Positions 11,721 through 22,827 of a DNA stretch of 64,000 bases are shown here, piece after piece. Positions within the stretch are counted from its first letter, which is position 1, and every line of letters begins with the position of its first letter. The notes beneath the pieces were generated by a model. That model made no database searches. It was given only the letters and a program-made list of their open reading frames with translations, and had not been told where the DNA came from. Position numbers and translations under genes: made by a program. Source of the DNA: Nageia nagi (taxonomy: Eukaryota > Pinophyta); contig JBITNC010000001.1 in the NCBI GenBank assembly GCA_050084985.1, positions 95,480,001-95,544,000 on the forward strand, in the 5' to 3' direction.

Positions 11721-12881
11721 TGTGTGACACAAAGGGGGGTGAATTCGTGTCTTTAACTTTAAAACTTCAAACCCAAAAACTTTAAATAGTGCAGTAGAAA
11801 GATAAAACTAAATACAACAAAAACACAAGAGAACATCACACAACATAAGATATAACAAGGTTCACTAATGTGGATACATCCTTGAATAATATTGCTTGAA
11901 CTTCAATCCAAATCTAACCATTGTAAAACACTAACTTTACACATAATTTACCAGCACCAACTCCTCTTGCCAAGCACCCACTTGATAGATTCAATAAGAT
12001 AAGATGAAGGATTAATAACCAGCTATCCAAGACCTAAAATGCTCTAGCTCAAAACACTTCTACACCCAATCATAATTTGAATCTATCTCTTTAATATTTC
12101 CTTCTCATTCCAAAAATCACCACACTCTTCTGTAGCTTAAACCCTTTTATTCATACTCACTCACTCTTCAAACTTGTTAGTTGAAAAACCTCAAAATGGA
12201 CCAAGAAACTATTCCTAAAACCACTAAAAAAATTGTCATTATTCAAACCAAGAAAATGTTTCACATTCTGATTCAAAACTAATATGATTTCTCACACACA
12301 CTTATAACTCTCAACATTTGTAAAACTATAAAGAAATCATTCATTCAGACACATCCATTACTCACACACTACTCAAAATCATACTACATTACTAATGCAT
12401 AAACCTTGAAAAACTTGAATAATAGAGAATTGGTTCATGATAATATATCGATTGCACTTAGAATGCATGTTCCAATTCCATATGACATGAAATGTTATTA
12501 CAATTTTTACATAGATCCTCAATCATCTCTAAAAGCTTGTATTTATATTTTATATCACTAAGACTCTCAAAACTTAATTGGGAGTGTAATATATTTTAAC
12601 AAGAAATAAAAACATATATTCAAAAAACATAATAATCATTTTGTCAAACATTTCATTTCCAAAACTAGGCTCAACACTTACCCAAAATTTATGTCTTGTC
12701 ATTTCATCAAACACTTACCAAGCATCCTTGTTCATTGACTTCTAGACCTTGAATTGAGATGAACCAAAAACCAATGTTGTGAAATTTTTCATGCTGATTA
12801 AAATATATAACCAAAAAATAAATATCTTAGCTCAAACTCATGGAATTCCTCTTTTTCTTTGCTATCCCAAAAAGTGCACCA
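11721..12881 (-). repeat. Probable solo LTR nested in element 1
   Basis: The segment begins TGTGTGACAC on the plus strand (minus-strand end ...GTCACACA) and ends GTGCACCA (minus-strand start TGGTGCAC). It is flanked by matching 5-mers AACTA at 11,716-11,720 and 12,882-12,886. Internal features resemble other plant LTRs read in reverse: a G-run at 11,733-11,738 and, at about 11,858-11,880, 'aggttcactaatgtggatac', similar to a block in the LTRs of element 2. The ends were chosen by eye around the TSD, so exact borders are tentative. Confidence 0.5.
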
Positions 12882-12886
12882 AACTA

Positions 12887-13852
12887 TAAAAAGGTACTAA
12901 GTGGCATTTTGTAAACTGTAAAAAGTTACAAAGTAGCATTTTGTAGCTTGTACCATTTTTTCCTTAACCATAATATTGAAATGAAATTTGGACCACATAT
13001 TCTTGGTATATAGTACTATATATTATTTAAATTTCAAATTTTGAATCAACATCATTTGCTCACAATTTGACTTTCACGAAGCCAATTTCAACCAAATTTC
13101 TAACTATTCAAAAATCCATAAGTGTGCCCAAAAGAGAACCAACATGAAATTTGACCATTACAATGCTACACACAAGTTTGTTATCAGTCCAAAAACTTAT
13201 CCAAGCCATATTTGGTTGTCCATCACATTCCCATTGCATTTTTGCACTCTCAACAACTTTTGGTACCTCATGACAACTTTTGGTCCTTTTATCATTTTTG
13301 CGTCCGACAACTTTGCAAATTTTGTCAACATCATTTCTTTGACACATGCAACCATGTGAACCATATTCTTATTGATCTTATCATGTTGACAATAATGACA
13401 ACATCATTGCATCATACTCAATAAAGGTAACTTCAAGTGGATCTAGGGATTCCAAATCCCAAACAAACTCTCTATAAGCCTCCAAGAAGCTGAATGAACT
13501 TCATAAGAGCTTAAAAATGATGGAAAAGGATCAAGGTAGGCCCAAAAAACTACCAAAATATGGAATCTATCCTTCCATATTACCAACATCTCACTCCTAG
13601 TATCTATATCTCTTAATTACTCCTTGAAAATGACCACTATGATGCTAGGTCAATCCTACTATGATTCCAGCAAGATGTCTCCATGAAATAATACCATAAT
13701 AAATGAGTAATCTCCTTTAGCAATATCTTTTATTAGTAACTCTCTAACAACTCTTACCTAACAACAATAAGGGAAATATCTTCACTCTTCAACTCCAACT
13801 TGAAACCCTATGTGAATAATGCCCTTAATCCTAGCAAGATGGTAGAATCAAG
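12887..13852 (-). other. 5' untranslated interior of element 1
   Basis: Lies between the PBS and the probable solo LTR. No supported coding frame; the overlapping small open frames on both strands near 13.1-13.4 kb share no family pattern. The end next to the PBS is otherwise unremarkable. Confidence 0.4.
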
Positions 13853-13864
13853 GCTTTGATACCA
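13853..13864 (-). other. Primer binding site of element 1
   Basis: The minus strand reads TGGTATCAAAGC, one change from TGGTATCAGAGC, the plant LTR element PBS complementary to the 3' end of initiator tRNA-Met. It sits one base inside the 5' LTR. Confidence 0.8.
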
Positions 13865-13865
13865 A

Positions 13866-15458
13866 TATGATGATTCATTCTTGGGCTCACTCCTCAAACA
13901 TGCCCTAGGAGAGGTATGCTTGGCTTATAGCTCCAAAACTATCCATAAAAGCTCAAAATTGCATAAGATATCCAATGACTTGCTAGGAATAGCAAATATG
14001 AAATCAAACTTGCAGAAAATACCTTCAAACCCAACATCTAACTATGATGAGAAAATATGATAATGATGCATGAAAATACCTCTAGTATTATAATGACTCA
14101 ATCAAGGAGCAAAATAGTAACTTCAATAATGTAAAACTACTCCACAAAGTCAATGTTTCAATTAAGAAGTTGTTAAGCAATGTAAATATCACCCTAGATC
14201 CAACATTGCAATCAAGAACAGAAAATAGCAATTTGATAATGTACTTATATTTCAAAATCCAATGCCCAAACATGGAGATACAAATAGCAAGATATTGATG
14301 AAAAAAAGTAATTGTATTGATAAATCAAAGAGTAGTGCAATTACAATATTTTTATCTACCTAAGGAGCTTGTACCAAGATTATCTCGAATAAGGTTATGT
14401 TGAATGGCTCCAAGGCTTCACCAATGCTTGAAGAAGTGAGGTGCAAATTAGGCTCCTCTATAACAACTATGATGGAGCTAATAATGTTCCTCTCAAGATG
14501 GCTAGATTAAGTTCAAGGGTAGTCTCCTCTCCCCTTGATACCTCAAATGGAGGTTTCCCTACAAGTGTTAAAGATAGAGTGCCCACTCAATCCAAATAAA
14601 AAGGTTTAATAACAATATTCAACATATATTCTAATATATAGGAATCCTCCATTTATAGGCATGGGTGATCCATCTTCTAATCTTGCATTGAGATGATCCA
14701 ATAGTGGAGAGGTGTGATTTGTATGATCCATTTATCAACATCTTGATTGGAGAGACTATGGATAAATGAAATCTCATCCAAGGATCCAAAAATGCCACAT
14801 CCAAGAAGAAATAATTTCTAGGTGCCTTGGGATCATCATGGTTGCTCGAGTTAAGTGTCATAAATCCATCCTTACCCCACGTGCAAGTGTGGGAGTCATA
14901 AAATTTCCTAAGGATGCCAAATTACAAGATCCAATGGTTAATTATGTAATTTCCTATTAAATATGAGTAATATTCCATTTACAATTATTAATGTACCTTG
15001 GAATCATGTATTACAAGTGGCCTATGAAATTACAAGTATTAATTGCACATACATATAGCCCATTTATTACATAGAATTAATAAATAATGATTCATAGAGT
15101 CCTATGTTCCATGTTGGAGGATATAATTACATTAAAATATTCCAAATTAAATATAAATGACACCTAGATGAATGAAATATCAATTGCACATCCTTAGAGG
15201 ATGGACATCACTCTCAAATGAGAGTAATTCATAGATTTTCGCACACATGTGATATGAGTAGACTTGCCTGGAAGGTGAACTTCAAAGTACCATATCTTCC
15301 TCATTTCTTATCGAAAGTAGATCGTGTAACTTGTTAAAATAATTAGCATGCGGTACTATTTCCATTCCAAGTGTTTAAATATACATTCCTAGCTTGTAGA
15401 ATACATAATCATCTTAAAACCAAAAATGAGTAAAACCTTACAAATTGGGAACATTACA
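13866..15458 (-). repeat. 5' LTR of element 1
   Basis: A 1,593-bp partner of 7,397-9,010. Because the element is minus-oriented, this right-hand copy carries the promoter. A TATA-like box lies at 14,651-14,657. The innermost dinucleotide is TA instead of the expected end (CA on the minus strand). The divergence from the 3' LTR is greater than for elements 2 and 3. Confidence 0.85.
14651..14657 (-). promoter_or_regulatory. TATA-like box in 5' LTR of element 1
   Basis: The minus strand reads CCTATAAATGGAGG; the corresponding place in the 3' LTR reads CTTATAAAAGGAGG (8,194-8,200). Conservation of a TATA core in both LTRs supports a promoter role. Confidence 0.5.
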
Positions 15459-15538
15459 TATTGCGATTTAAATAGATTTTAAAAATTTGATGATGAGATC
15501 CTAAGTAGAGGAATCTATTGGTATGAATGAGGTTCATG

Positions 15539-15543
15539 TAAAT
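15539..15543. repeat. Target-site duplication TAAAT, left copy (element 2)
   Basis: Identical 5-mer at 29,237-29,241 beyond the other LTR. Confidence 0.85.
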
Positions 15544-16613
15544 TGATCCATAAACTATAAGATTAAAATTTCAATTTAACCTTCTCTTAGGATTAATTCA
15601 CACTTAAAATAATTAAGTGCTTGTAAAGGAAAATTAGGAAAATAATTGTAAACACAGAGAAGAGAAAAGCATTCACCATAGAAGAGACAAGCACAATTTA
15701 TTCTGGTTCACCTAGTGTGGGCTACATCTAGCTCAAAAGCTCTCTACTATAAATGGATGGAATCATTTTACAAGGCCTCCTTGGTCCTTCAAAACCTTCT
15801 CTCACATTCACAACACACTCACAGCTCTGAAAATCACAACAAGAACTGAAAATACTTTCCTAAAATCCTCTTTTTTTTCTTCTGTTCAATTTGCTCCCTT
15901 TTTATACAATTTTTGGGGTTAAAATTGGAGAGAATTACAACTAAGAAATTTGATAAAAATCCTATTTTTAGATACCCATTAACCTTCTTGATCTTCCTAT
16001 CAAATTTGGGCTCAAATGGTTGTAAAAATCTCCTAAAAATGAGCTTTGAAACTGAAATAACATGCTCTTTAGATTATTTTAGGCTTACAGGATTAACTCA
16101 GCCCAATAATAGGACCTTAGGTGAATCAAAAATCACCAAAAACCTTAGAAAACACCAAAATACATTAAAAATTCTAAAATTGGGTGGGTGAGCTATGGTG
16201 GCAACATGTGGTAGGTGGTCAGTAGTCAATGTAGGCGATCAGATGGTACACATAAGTGGTCAAATGATGGTCTTGGTTGGCAAATTGTGTGGGTGGTCAA
16301 ATGGATGGTTTGCATGTGGGCAGGCTTCACGTGGTAGGCTGGCATGCTGGTAGTCATGCGGGTAGATTTAACTCCCACATAGGCTTTGACCTATCTCCTC
16401 CTCCTACATGGCCTCCACGATGGCAAGTGGGTCCTGCCAATATTTGAATTTTTTTTTCAAAAATACACAAACTAGATTTAATTTCATAACTTCCACATAT
16501 GGACTCAGATTCATGATACAAAAGAAGTGTCAGAAAGCTAAAGATAAGATGATCACAATGAACACACTAAAATAGATATTACTAAATGTTAAAGGGATCT
16601 AAATTTTGGATCA
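15544..16613 (-). repeat. 3' LTR of element 2
   Basis: Same sequence as 28,165-29,236 with roughly 6% differences by eye, many of them C/T or G/A. It includes the block 'ggttcacctagtgtgggc' near 15,706 and a G/T-rich degenerate short-repeat stretch at about 16,195-16,380. The long open frame at 15.9-16.2 kb on the plus strand is LTR sequence and is not a gene. Confidence 0.92.
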
Positions 16614-16625
16614 TTCCTTCCCACT
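16614..16625 (-). other. Polypurine tract of element 2
   Basis: Minus strand AGTGGGAAGGAA directly before the 3' LTR start TGATCC, as expected for a Ty3/gypsy element. Confidence 0.75.
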
Positions 16626-16663
16626 GAGAGAGAGCTTTTGTCCCCAAAAGCATTTAGGATGAT

Positions 16664-17200
16664 GAAATGAGGTGAGGGTAGAGCTCCCTCACTCGATCAA
16701 TTGCATACCATTTGGCCTTGTGTGGATGTTGGCCCTTCACTCTAATACACCACACCTCATGTATGCCACTACGAGATGATCATTGCTTCTTTTCCAATAC
16801 TGCATCCTCAACCAACACATTCATGTGCTCAAGGGCTAAATCCTTAACTGATAGTAACATAACATCTGTATCTTCTACAACTAAGTCTGGTTCATACAAC
16901 TTCAAGTTCTCAACATTAATAACATAATACATTTGCATATAAGGTGGTAAGTCCAACTGAAAAGCATTATCTCCAACTTGACCAATAATGGTAAATGGAC
17001 CATACCTTATTGGTTTCAACTTCTTTCCCTTACCATGCTATCTCTCCTTGCTGAGATGAAGCCATACTTGATCCCCAACCTAAAATTTATGATCCACATG
17101 ATGATGATCATGCCTCTCCTTATACTTGACCTGATTCTTCTCCAATTGTTCTTTTACCTTCTGATGAATCAATCCGATCCTCTTAATAAAATTCTTTGCC
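16664..17200 (-). pseudogene. Integrase C-terminal part of element 2
   Basis: The minus-strand frame contains KPIRYGPFTIIGQVGDNAFQ, then LDLPPYMQMYYVINVENLKL, the typical SH3-like integrase C-terminal fold of plant Ty3/gypsy elements. After a stop come VKGQHPHKAKWYAID and VRELYPHL, the conserved tail, ending with TAA at about 16,664. Upstream, HDHHHVDHKF and QVWLHL (near 17,050-17,110) belong to the same region with a stop between. The frame differs from the integrase core, so at least one indel lies between 17,020 and 17,424. No chromodomain is evident. The clade is not assigned. Confidence 0.85.
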
Positions 17201-17960
17201 CGCTCCTCCTCATTATGAAGAACTATTTCTCCATCACTCGTTGAAGTAAAAGCCATATCAAAAGGTGATTTTAAGGTGTTTTGTTAGTAGAATAATGTAA
17301 AGCTCGATTATATGCATGTTGTATATAGCTCAAATGTTCATCCCAAGTCCTAGGATGCTTACCACAATAACCCCGTAATAGGTGTACCACTATCCTATTT
17401 ACCACCTCTGTTTGACCATCTATCTATGGATGAAATGTTGTACTCCTCTTTAGCTTAGTGTCCATTCTTTCCCACAAAGAAGTCCAAAATTTTCCAAGAA
17501 ACTTGGAATCCCTATCAAAAATGATAGAAGTAGGAAGACCAAAATGTACCCAAACATAAGTAAAGAAAAAATTAGCTACCTCTTGACCTGTCATAGTCTT
17601 TTTACATGGAATTAGAATACACAACTTACTGAATCTATCCACAACCACATATAAATAATCATGACCTCTTTTAGACATAGGTAAACCTCCAACAAAATCC
17701 ATAGAAATACTCTCCCATGGTCATGTAGGAATGGACAATGGAATATAAAGACCAAATTTCCTATTATTGGGTTTGCTTACACTACATAACATACAACCTC
17801 TGATATATCTGGATACATTTTCTTGCATTTTATGCCAATAACAATACCTTTGTAGATTAGCAAGAGTTCTTCCAACACCAAAGTGTCTTGAAATACGACA
17901 AGTATGAGCTTCCCTAATCAAATCATTCCTCTCACCATTAGGAATACAAAGTTTGCCCAA
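17201..17960 (-). pseudogene. Integrase zinc-finger and catalytic core of element 2
   Basis: 17,960-17,721 holds the H2C2 finger (EAHTCRISRH...GCMLC, with His 19 and 26 and Cys 56 and 59 of that segment). A stop follows before 17,702. 17,702-17,424 holds the core: MDFVGGLP with the first catalytic Asp, and IIFDRDSKF with the second. After an in-frame TAG that replaces a Gln codon in FHPQTDGQTE, the glutamate of the D,D-35-E triad is still present near 17,408. WDEHLSYIQHAYN and KSPFDMAF follow downstream toward 17,250. The enzyme would insert element cDNA in the nucleus; this copy is dead because of stops and a frameshift relative to RT. Confidence 0.88.
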
Positions 17961-18244
17961 ATGAAAAAGTAATCATCATGCAAATGAAAGTCATGATTTC
18001 CAACCTCATTACCAAGACTCAATATATGATAGACATTTTGGATATCAGGATCAACAACATATTGTTCTTTATACCCATCATGCATTAAAGAACTATTTTG
18101 CAGAATCATAACACTAGCAACTATTGGAGGCCTAAACAACATATCAGTAATTTTATTTTGAGTACCCTTCTATACTTAATCACCAAATGAAATTGTTGCA
18201 AAAAATCCCATTCAATGAAAGTGCCTAGATTGTTGCAACTTAGA

Positions 18245-18538
18245 TTATGATTGAAGATATTGCAAGGGTTGATGGTATGTATGAATTATTGTCTCTTTAC
18301 CTACCAAATAGTGCTTCCATTTCTTAACACTTTGAACTAATGCATACAACTCTTTGTCATATGTGGGATAGTTTCTTACCACACTGGTAAACATTTTCGA
18401 GTGATAGCAAATTGGATGTTTTTTCTGCAATAAAACTACACCCATAGCATAGTCACTAGCATCAGTTTCAATTTCAAAAGGTTTTTGAAGATTAGGCAAA
18501 GCAAGTAGTGGAGCATTACTAATATTCTTTTTAAGCAA
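18245..18538 (-). pseudogene. RNase H domain of element 2
   Basis: Shows APLLALPNLQKPFEIETDAS with the first catalytic Asp and YDKELYALV with the catalytic Glu. The later TDHxxL motif reads TYHQPL, so that Asp is lost. The domain follows RT in the same frame after one stop, then a stop ends the segment at 18,245. The region between 18,244 and 17,961 is the decayed connection to integrase, where the frame changes. Confidence 0.88.
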
Positions 18539-18583
18539 TTCAAAAGCATGTTGTTCTTTTCCTCCCCACTGAAATTCATGACT

Positions 18584-19558
18584 CTATTCTGTAATTGCAT
18601 GAAGTGGAGAAGCCATGTAAGAAAAGTTAACAATAAACTTGCGTACATACTGTACTACCCCAAGAAAACTCCTAGTCTCTATCACATTAGTGGGAGTAGG
18701 CCATTTCAACATAGCCTCAATTTTTGTAGGATCTATCCTCAATTGACCTTCACCTACAATGTGGCCAAGATAGGTTAAACTCTTCTTGACAAACTCACAC
18801 TTATACATCTTCAAATAGAGTTTTGCTTCCCTTAAAACTTCAAACACTTTACGAATATGTATCACATGATCTTTCCAATTATCACTATAAATGAGAATAT
18901 CATCAAGATACATAATAACAAAATCATCAATGAAAGGCCTTAAAACCTCATTCATTACACGCATGAAAGTAGCAGGAGCATTGCATAATCCAAATGGTAA
19001 AACCAACCATTCAAGCAATCCTTGCCTAGTTTTAAAAGCAATTTTCCACACATCCTCTTCTTTAACTCGTACTTGATGATAACCACTTCTTAGATCTAAT
19101 TTTGTGAAAAGCCTAACTCTTTGTAATTGATCCATTAAATCATCAATACATGACAAAGGATATCAATTTTCAACTGTGATCTTATTTAGTGCCCTGTAAT
19201 CAACACACATACGCTAAGTTCCATCTTTCTTTGGAATTATAACAATAGGAGATCCACATGGTGATGTGCTAGGTCTAATGACTCCTTGATCTAACAATTC
19301 TTTGACTTGTTTCTTAATTTCTTCAATTTCCAAAATAGAATGTCTATATAAACCAATATTAGGAAGTGCAACATCAAGATGTAATTGAATCTCATGTTGT
19401 ATATCTCTTTTTGGTGGAAGTTCTTTAGGTACTTGAAATAAATCTTCAAATTCAGAAATTACCTCTTTTACTTCTTCTTTGTATTGTGGTTCACAATCTT
19501 CAAGTGCCTTTATGATTTCTACTTCATCTTGAGATTTCACCATTGCAAGTATAAACAT
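18584..19558 (-). pseudogene. Reverse transcriptase domain of element 2
   Basis: 19,558-19,214 carries the RT N-terminus (LPPKRDIQHEI, QGVIRPSTSPCGSPIVIIPK). A TAA separates it from 19,156-18,584. That second segment contains LFTKLDLRSGYHQ, then LPFGLCNAPATF, and the active-site YLDDILIYS at 18,899-18,910, followed by TYLGHIV and the SFLGVVQYVRKF thumb region. This is the best preserved domain and clearly of Ty3/gypsy type (YLDD form, RNase H following RT). Two stops (after KKDGT and after YRALNKITVEN) inactivate it. Confidence 0.95.
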
Positions 19559-19585
19559 TTGTCCTGTATTGATTAGTTTCTTTGC

Positions 19586-19990
19586 TTATCCTGTAATAAT
19601 CAAAGAAATATCCTTTTTCTTGCTTTGATGAGCACTAACCATGTATTCAATTCCATCTTTAATGAGTCTATATTTGTTTTCCTTTCTATAAAATAAAGCA
19701 TCTCTTTCCCATAGATAAGGACTACCAGGCACAATCCCACAAATATCCAAAGGAATAACATCAAGTAAAACTTCATCAATGTAATCCCTATTAATCCCAA
19801 ATTGCAACTTGCATTGTTGTGTTACCTTTAACTTTGAATTTTTATTAACCCATCCCAATGGATATGGGTTTGGATGAGGTTGAGTAGTGAGTACAAGTGA
19901 TTTGACATACTTTTCTGCAATTAAGTTAGGTTGAGATCTAGAATCAAATAATGTATCAATCCTAGTCTTCTTAGCTTACACCTTGATGTG
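19586..19990 (-). pseudogene. Aspartic protease region of element 2
   Basis: In the gag-pol frame, TLFDSRSQPNLIAEKYV near 19,920-19,965 corresponds to the retropepsin D-S/T-G motif, but the glycine is replaced by Arg (GGA to AGA, a G-to-A type change). The frame continues as an open segment to TAA at 19,586 (LDICGIVPGSPYLWERDA). An upstream in-frame TAA lies at about 19,978-19,980. In a working element this enzyme would cut the polyprotein. Confidence 0.75.
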
Positions 19991-20014
19991 AAAAAGTTCA
20001 ATTTTCTTCTTTTC

Positions 20015-20981
20015 CTAATCTTCATTAGGTGTATTATGCAAAACCATACATGCCATTTTATCATCTACATCTAAACCATCTTCAATTTCCTTAGTAATAG
20101 TATTTGTTTGTTTCTTTTGACCTTTAGGTTTAGGGCATAATTCAGGATGCAATTTCCAACATTTAGCCTCTAAATGACATTCTTTTTGACAATGCGTCCA
20201 TACATCTTTAGACTTCTCTTTTTGTGTAGTGGACATAGTTTTCTTTTTCCCCTTTCCTTTATTCCTTTTAGAATCATTATTACTATTGTTATTGAAAGCA
20301 TTTTTCTTTTTACCATCCTTAATGAATTTTTCCCTTTCTTCTAAGTGAGTGGCTTGTACACAAACTTTATCCAAATCATTTGGATCAAACATCAATATTG
20401 TATGATTTAAATAATTATGCAAACCACCAATATACTTAAGAAGAGTATCTTGGGAATCAAGAGGAATACCTAGCATTGCAGCTCTTCTTCAGAATTCCAT
20501 AGTGTACTCTTGCACACTTTTCCCTTTGCCTTGATGGAAAGTTTTCCATTCCATGACTACCTTTTGTTGATAACCCAAAGGATAAAACTGATTTCTAAGC
20601 AATTGTACAAAATGGGTCCAAGAAATAATACAATCTTGAATTAATTCATTCTTACTTTGCAAACAACTTTCCCACCAAACAAGTGCATTACCACTCATTT
20701 TAAGAGTTGCTAATTGGATTTTATCCTCATCTCTTACAACTTTTTGAATTCTACAATATACTTCAATTTGTTTAATCCAATGGTCTAACTTCTCAGCATT
20801 CACTTCTCCAATAAAAGTAGGCAAATCAAATTTAACTTCCAATTTCAAAGGAGAACTTTGAAAAACACTATGTGTAACATCATTGTCAATTTTATTACAT
20901 TCACTAGTTTCACCTTTATTTTTCTTGTATTGTTGTTCTTGCAAGTGTTGGAATTGTAGAGACATCTTCTGGAACATTATG
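20015..20981 (-). pseudogene. gag of element 2, 3' portion
   Basis: 20,977-20,489 includes the retrotransposon gag core (KFDLPTFIGEVNAEKLDHWI, ALVWWES, WTHFVQLLRNQFYP, QGKGKSVQEYTMEF). An in-frame TGA at 20,489-20,491 stands where the family has Arg (EFRRRA), which fits CGA to TGA. 20,476-20,015 continues with a basic stretch and a degraded zinc knuckle, WTHCQKECHLEAKC, where the first Cys became Trp and the Gly before His became Cys. The true N-terminus lies at 27,934-28,083 on the other side of element 3. Confidence 0.9.
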
Positions 20982-20986
20982 GAGAG
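20982..20986. repeat. Target-site duplication GAGAG, left copy (element 3)
   Basis: Identical 5-mer at 27,929-27,933. Joining the flanks through one copy keeps the gag frame of element 2 open, which confirms both the TSD and the insertion point. Confidence 0.92.
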
Positions 20987-21840
20987 TGTTTACAGATAAA
21001 AATTGAGCGTGTAAATAAATAAACAGAGAAATATCTACAAACTCAATATTATCTGTATACTAGCTACGGATAGCGATTTATTCTAGATATCAATGAACAA
21101 CATAACCAATTCAGCAGTGTACTTGTACCAACCAAGACTGTGATTCATGTACTTACCTCACGGAATGTACCTGACAACGAAGGATGTAGATATTGGCGAT
21201 GTAGTAATGATAAGCTACCTTTTCCACAACATCGTGACCTGCAAGGATGCAAAAAGAGGACCGCGGGCGGTCCGTTTCAGCAGTATTAGAGCACGGTGGT
21301 GTTCTTCTGTTCACAAAGGAGCACCGACGGCCCTAGCTTGATAGCTTTGACCTCTCGATTAGGTCCAGATATTCAGTATAGATATCTCAGATTGCAGTGT
21401 AATATCAGAATTGATCGCATATGTCAGGAGAGCTCGCATAAGGAAGCACACAAACCACAGCCTTGTAGGCGGTACCAAGAGATACCTTAAGGGGTAGCCA
21501 CTTACAAGACCATACGCGGGATCATGTGTATCCTTGTTGTTGTGGACTTACTATTAGATCCCTTATTTATATAGATAATAGATAATACCGCCCATAGGTC
21601 GGTGTGCATCCACATAAATAAGGTTAATTCACAAGATTTAATATAAACACATCAATAAACAAGATAACCCATGCAATATTCAAGATAAACCATGCAATAT
21701 TCAAGGTAAACCATACAATATTCATATTCAAGCCAAACATTGATATTATCATTTTAATCCATTCAAGACATATAGTTAGGCCAAGCATATTTCATTAATT
21801 TATTGATTTAAAAACATAAATTCATTTTTATGTTTTAACA
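20987..21840 (-). repeat. 3' LTR of element 3
   Basis: Pairs with 27,075-27,928. Contains three GC-rich palindromic motifs (21,258-21,333), one of them a perfect 7-bp-arm palindrome. The plus-strand open frames at 21.1-21.5 kb lie wholly in the LTR and are repeated in the other copy; they are not genes. Confidence 0.93.
21258..21333. repeat. GC-rich palindrome cluster in the 3' LTR of element 3
   Basis: GGACCGCGGGCGGTCC at 21,258-21,273 has 7-bp inverted arms around GG. GAGCACGGTGGTGTTC at 21,289-21,304 and GGAGCACCGACGGCCC at 21,318-21,333 are related imperfect palindromes. They stand out as CpG-rich islands in AT-rich DNA. Confidence 0.75.
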
Positions 21841-21841
21841 G

Positions 21842-21853
21842 ATGCCCCACTTT
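21842..21853 (-). other. Polypurine tract of element 3
   Basis: Minus strand AAAGTGGGGCATC lies next to the 3' LTR start TGTTAA. The tract is short and slightly interrupted by pyrimidines. Confidence 0.55.
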
Positions 21854-22109
21854 GGATGTGAAATCGAAATAATCATGAGGTGACTTGAGATTTTGCATTC
21901 AAAGTAAAACACAATATCACAGCAAACAATTTTGATAAGCAATGATGAACACTAACCATTCCAAACTTAGACAACATCATGATAAAGCTTATAGGTTAAG
22001 AAAACTCCCTTTTGATATTTACCTTGGGCATGCTTGCCCCTTGCATTTTGCTGTAGAAGGTGATAGCCTGATATGTCTGATAATCTGATAAGCTGATAAT
22101 CTTACCGTA

Positions 22110-22325
22110 ATGCTGATGACCCAAGACAACACACTTGACAACCCACATGATAATGACAAGACAGACAACTTGACCACACATGTCGACCGGAATGACAACT
22201 TGACAAGACCACATCACAAGACAAAACATGACAACACATATGACAACTCACAAGATAAGACATGATAACACACATGATCAACTCACAAGACAAGACATGA
22301 TAACACATGACAACACAAGATAACC
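22110..22325. repeat. Degenerate short tandem repeat, ACATGACAAC / ACAAGACA type
   Basis: Rows of 'acatgacaac', 'cacaagacaag' and 'catgataac' recur with irregular spacing. This is the first of three distinct tandem arrays between the purine tract and gag of element 3. Confidence 0.6.
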
Positions 22326-22341
22326 AAAACCATACACAGGG

Positions 22342-22803
22342 GAGAGCTAAGTTCTGCACAACTCGGCCTTCGCACCAAGAGGTGTACCGCAGTTGCGTAC
22401 GAACCGAACTCTGCAAAATAATGATAAGCTGATATGTGAGAGCTAAGTTCCATGCAACTCTTCGCACCAAGTTGCATAAGAACCGAACTCCGCAAAATAA
22501 CGATAAGCTGATGTATGAGAGCTAAGTTCCACACAACTGAGCCTTCACACCAAGAGGTGTACTCCAGTTGCATGAGAACCAAACTCCGTAGAACAATGAT
22601 ATGCTGATGTATGAGAGCTAAGTTCCACACAATTGAGCCTTCGCACCAAGAGGTGTACTCCAGTTGCATGAGAACCGAACTCCGCAGAGTAGTGATAAGC
22701 TGATGTATGAGAGCTAAGTTCCACACAACTGAGCCTTCGCACCAAGAGGTGTACTCCAGTTGCATGAGAACCAAACTCTGCAGAACAATGATAAACTGAT
22801 GAA
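22342..22803. repeat. Tandem array A, 96-bp unit, about 5 copies
   Basis: Units start with GAGAGCTAAGTTC at 22,342, 22,438, 22,517, 22,613 and 22,709, that is spacings 96, 79, 96 and 96; the second unit carries a deletion of about 17 bp. Shared blocks include 'caccaagaggtgtac' and 'ccagttgcatgagaacc'. The long minus-strand open frames here follow from a repeat length divisible by three and are not genes. Confidence 0.9.
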
Positions 22804-22827
22804 GCTGATACTCCACCAAGAAGCATG

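Larger units (their letters stand above)
7397..15458 (-). mobile_element. Element 1: LTR retroelement without visible pol (LARD-like), minus orientation
   Basis: Two long direct repeats, 7,397-9,010 and 13,866-15,458, enclose 4.86 kb. The element is flanked by a perfect 5-bp duplication TATTG (7,392-7,396 and 15,459-15,463). A sequence matching the initiator-Met tRNA PBS (TGGTATCAAAGC, minus strand) lies one base inside the right LTR, and a purine tract lies inside the left LTR, so the element reads right to left. LTR ends on the minus strand are TGTAAT...CACA; the right copy has lost its terminal CA (now TA). No protease, RT or integrase residues are readable; the interior holds a decayed coiled-coil ORF and a probable solo LTR. 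This fits the LARD-type description: long LTRs, a non-autonomous interior and mobilisation in trans. Confidence 0.85.

Noticed and set aside
13108-13424. Three overlapping open frames on both strands
   Set aside because: Mutually overlapping, no family pattern, inside the untranslated interior of element 1.
15913-16191. Plus-strand open frame, repeated at 28.5-29.0 kb
   Set aside because: Lies inside both LTRs of element 2; duplicated LTR sequence, not a gene family.
21147-21490. Plus-strand open frames, repeated at 27.2-27.6 kb
   Set aside because: LTR sequence of element 3 with no domain; the longer version on the right only reflects a lost stop.
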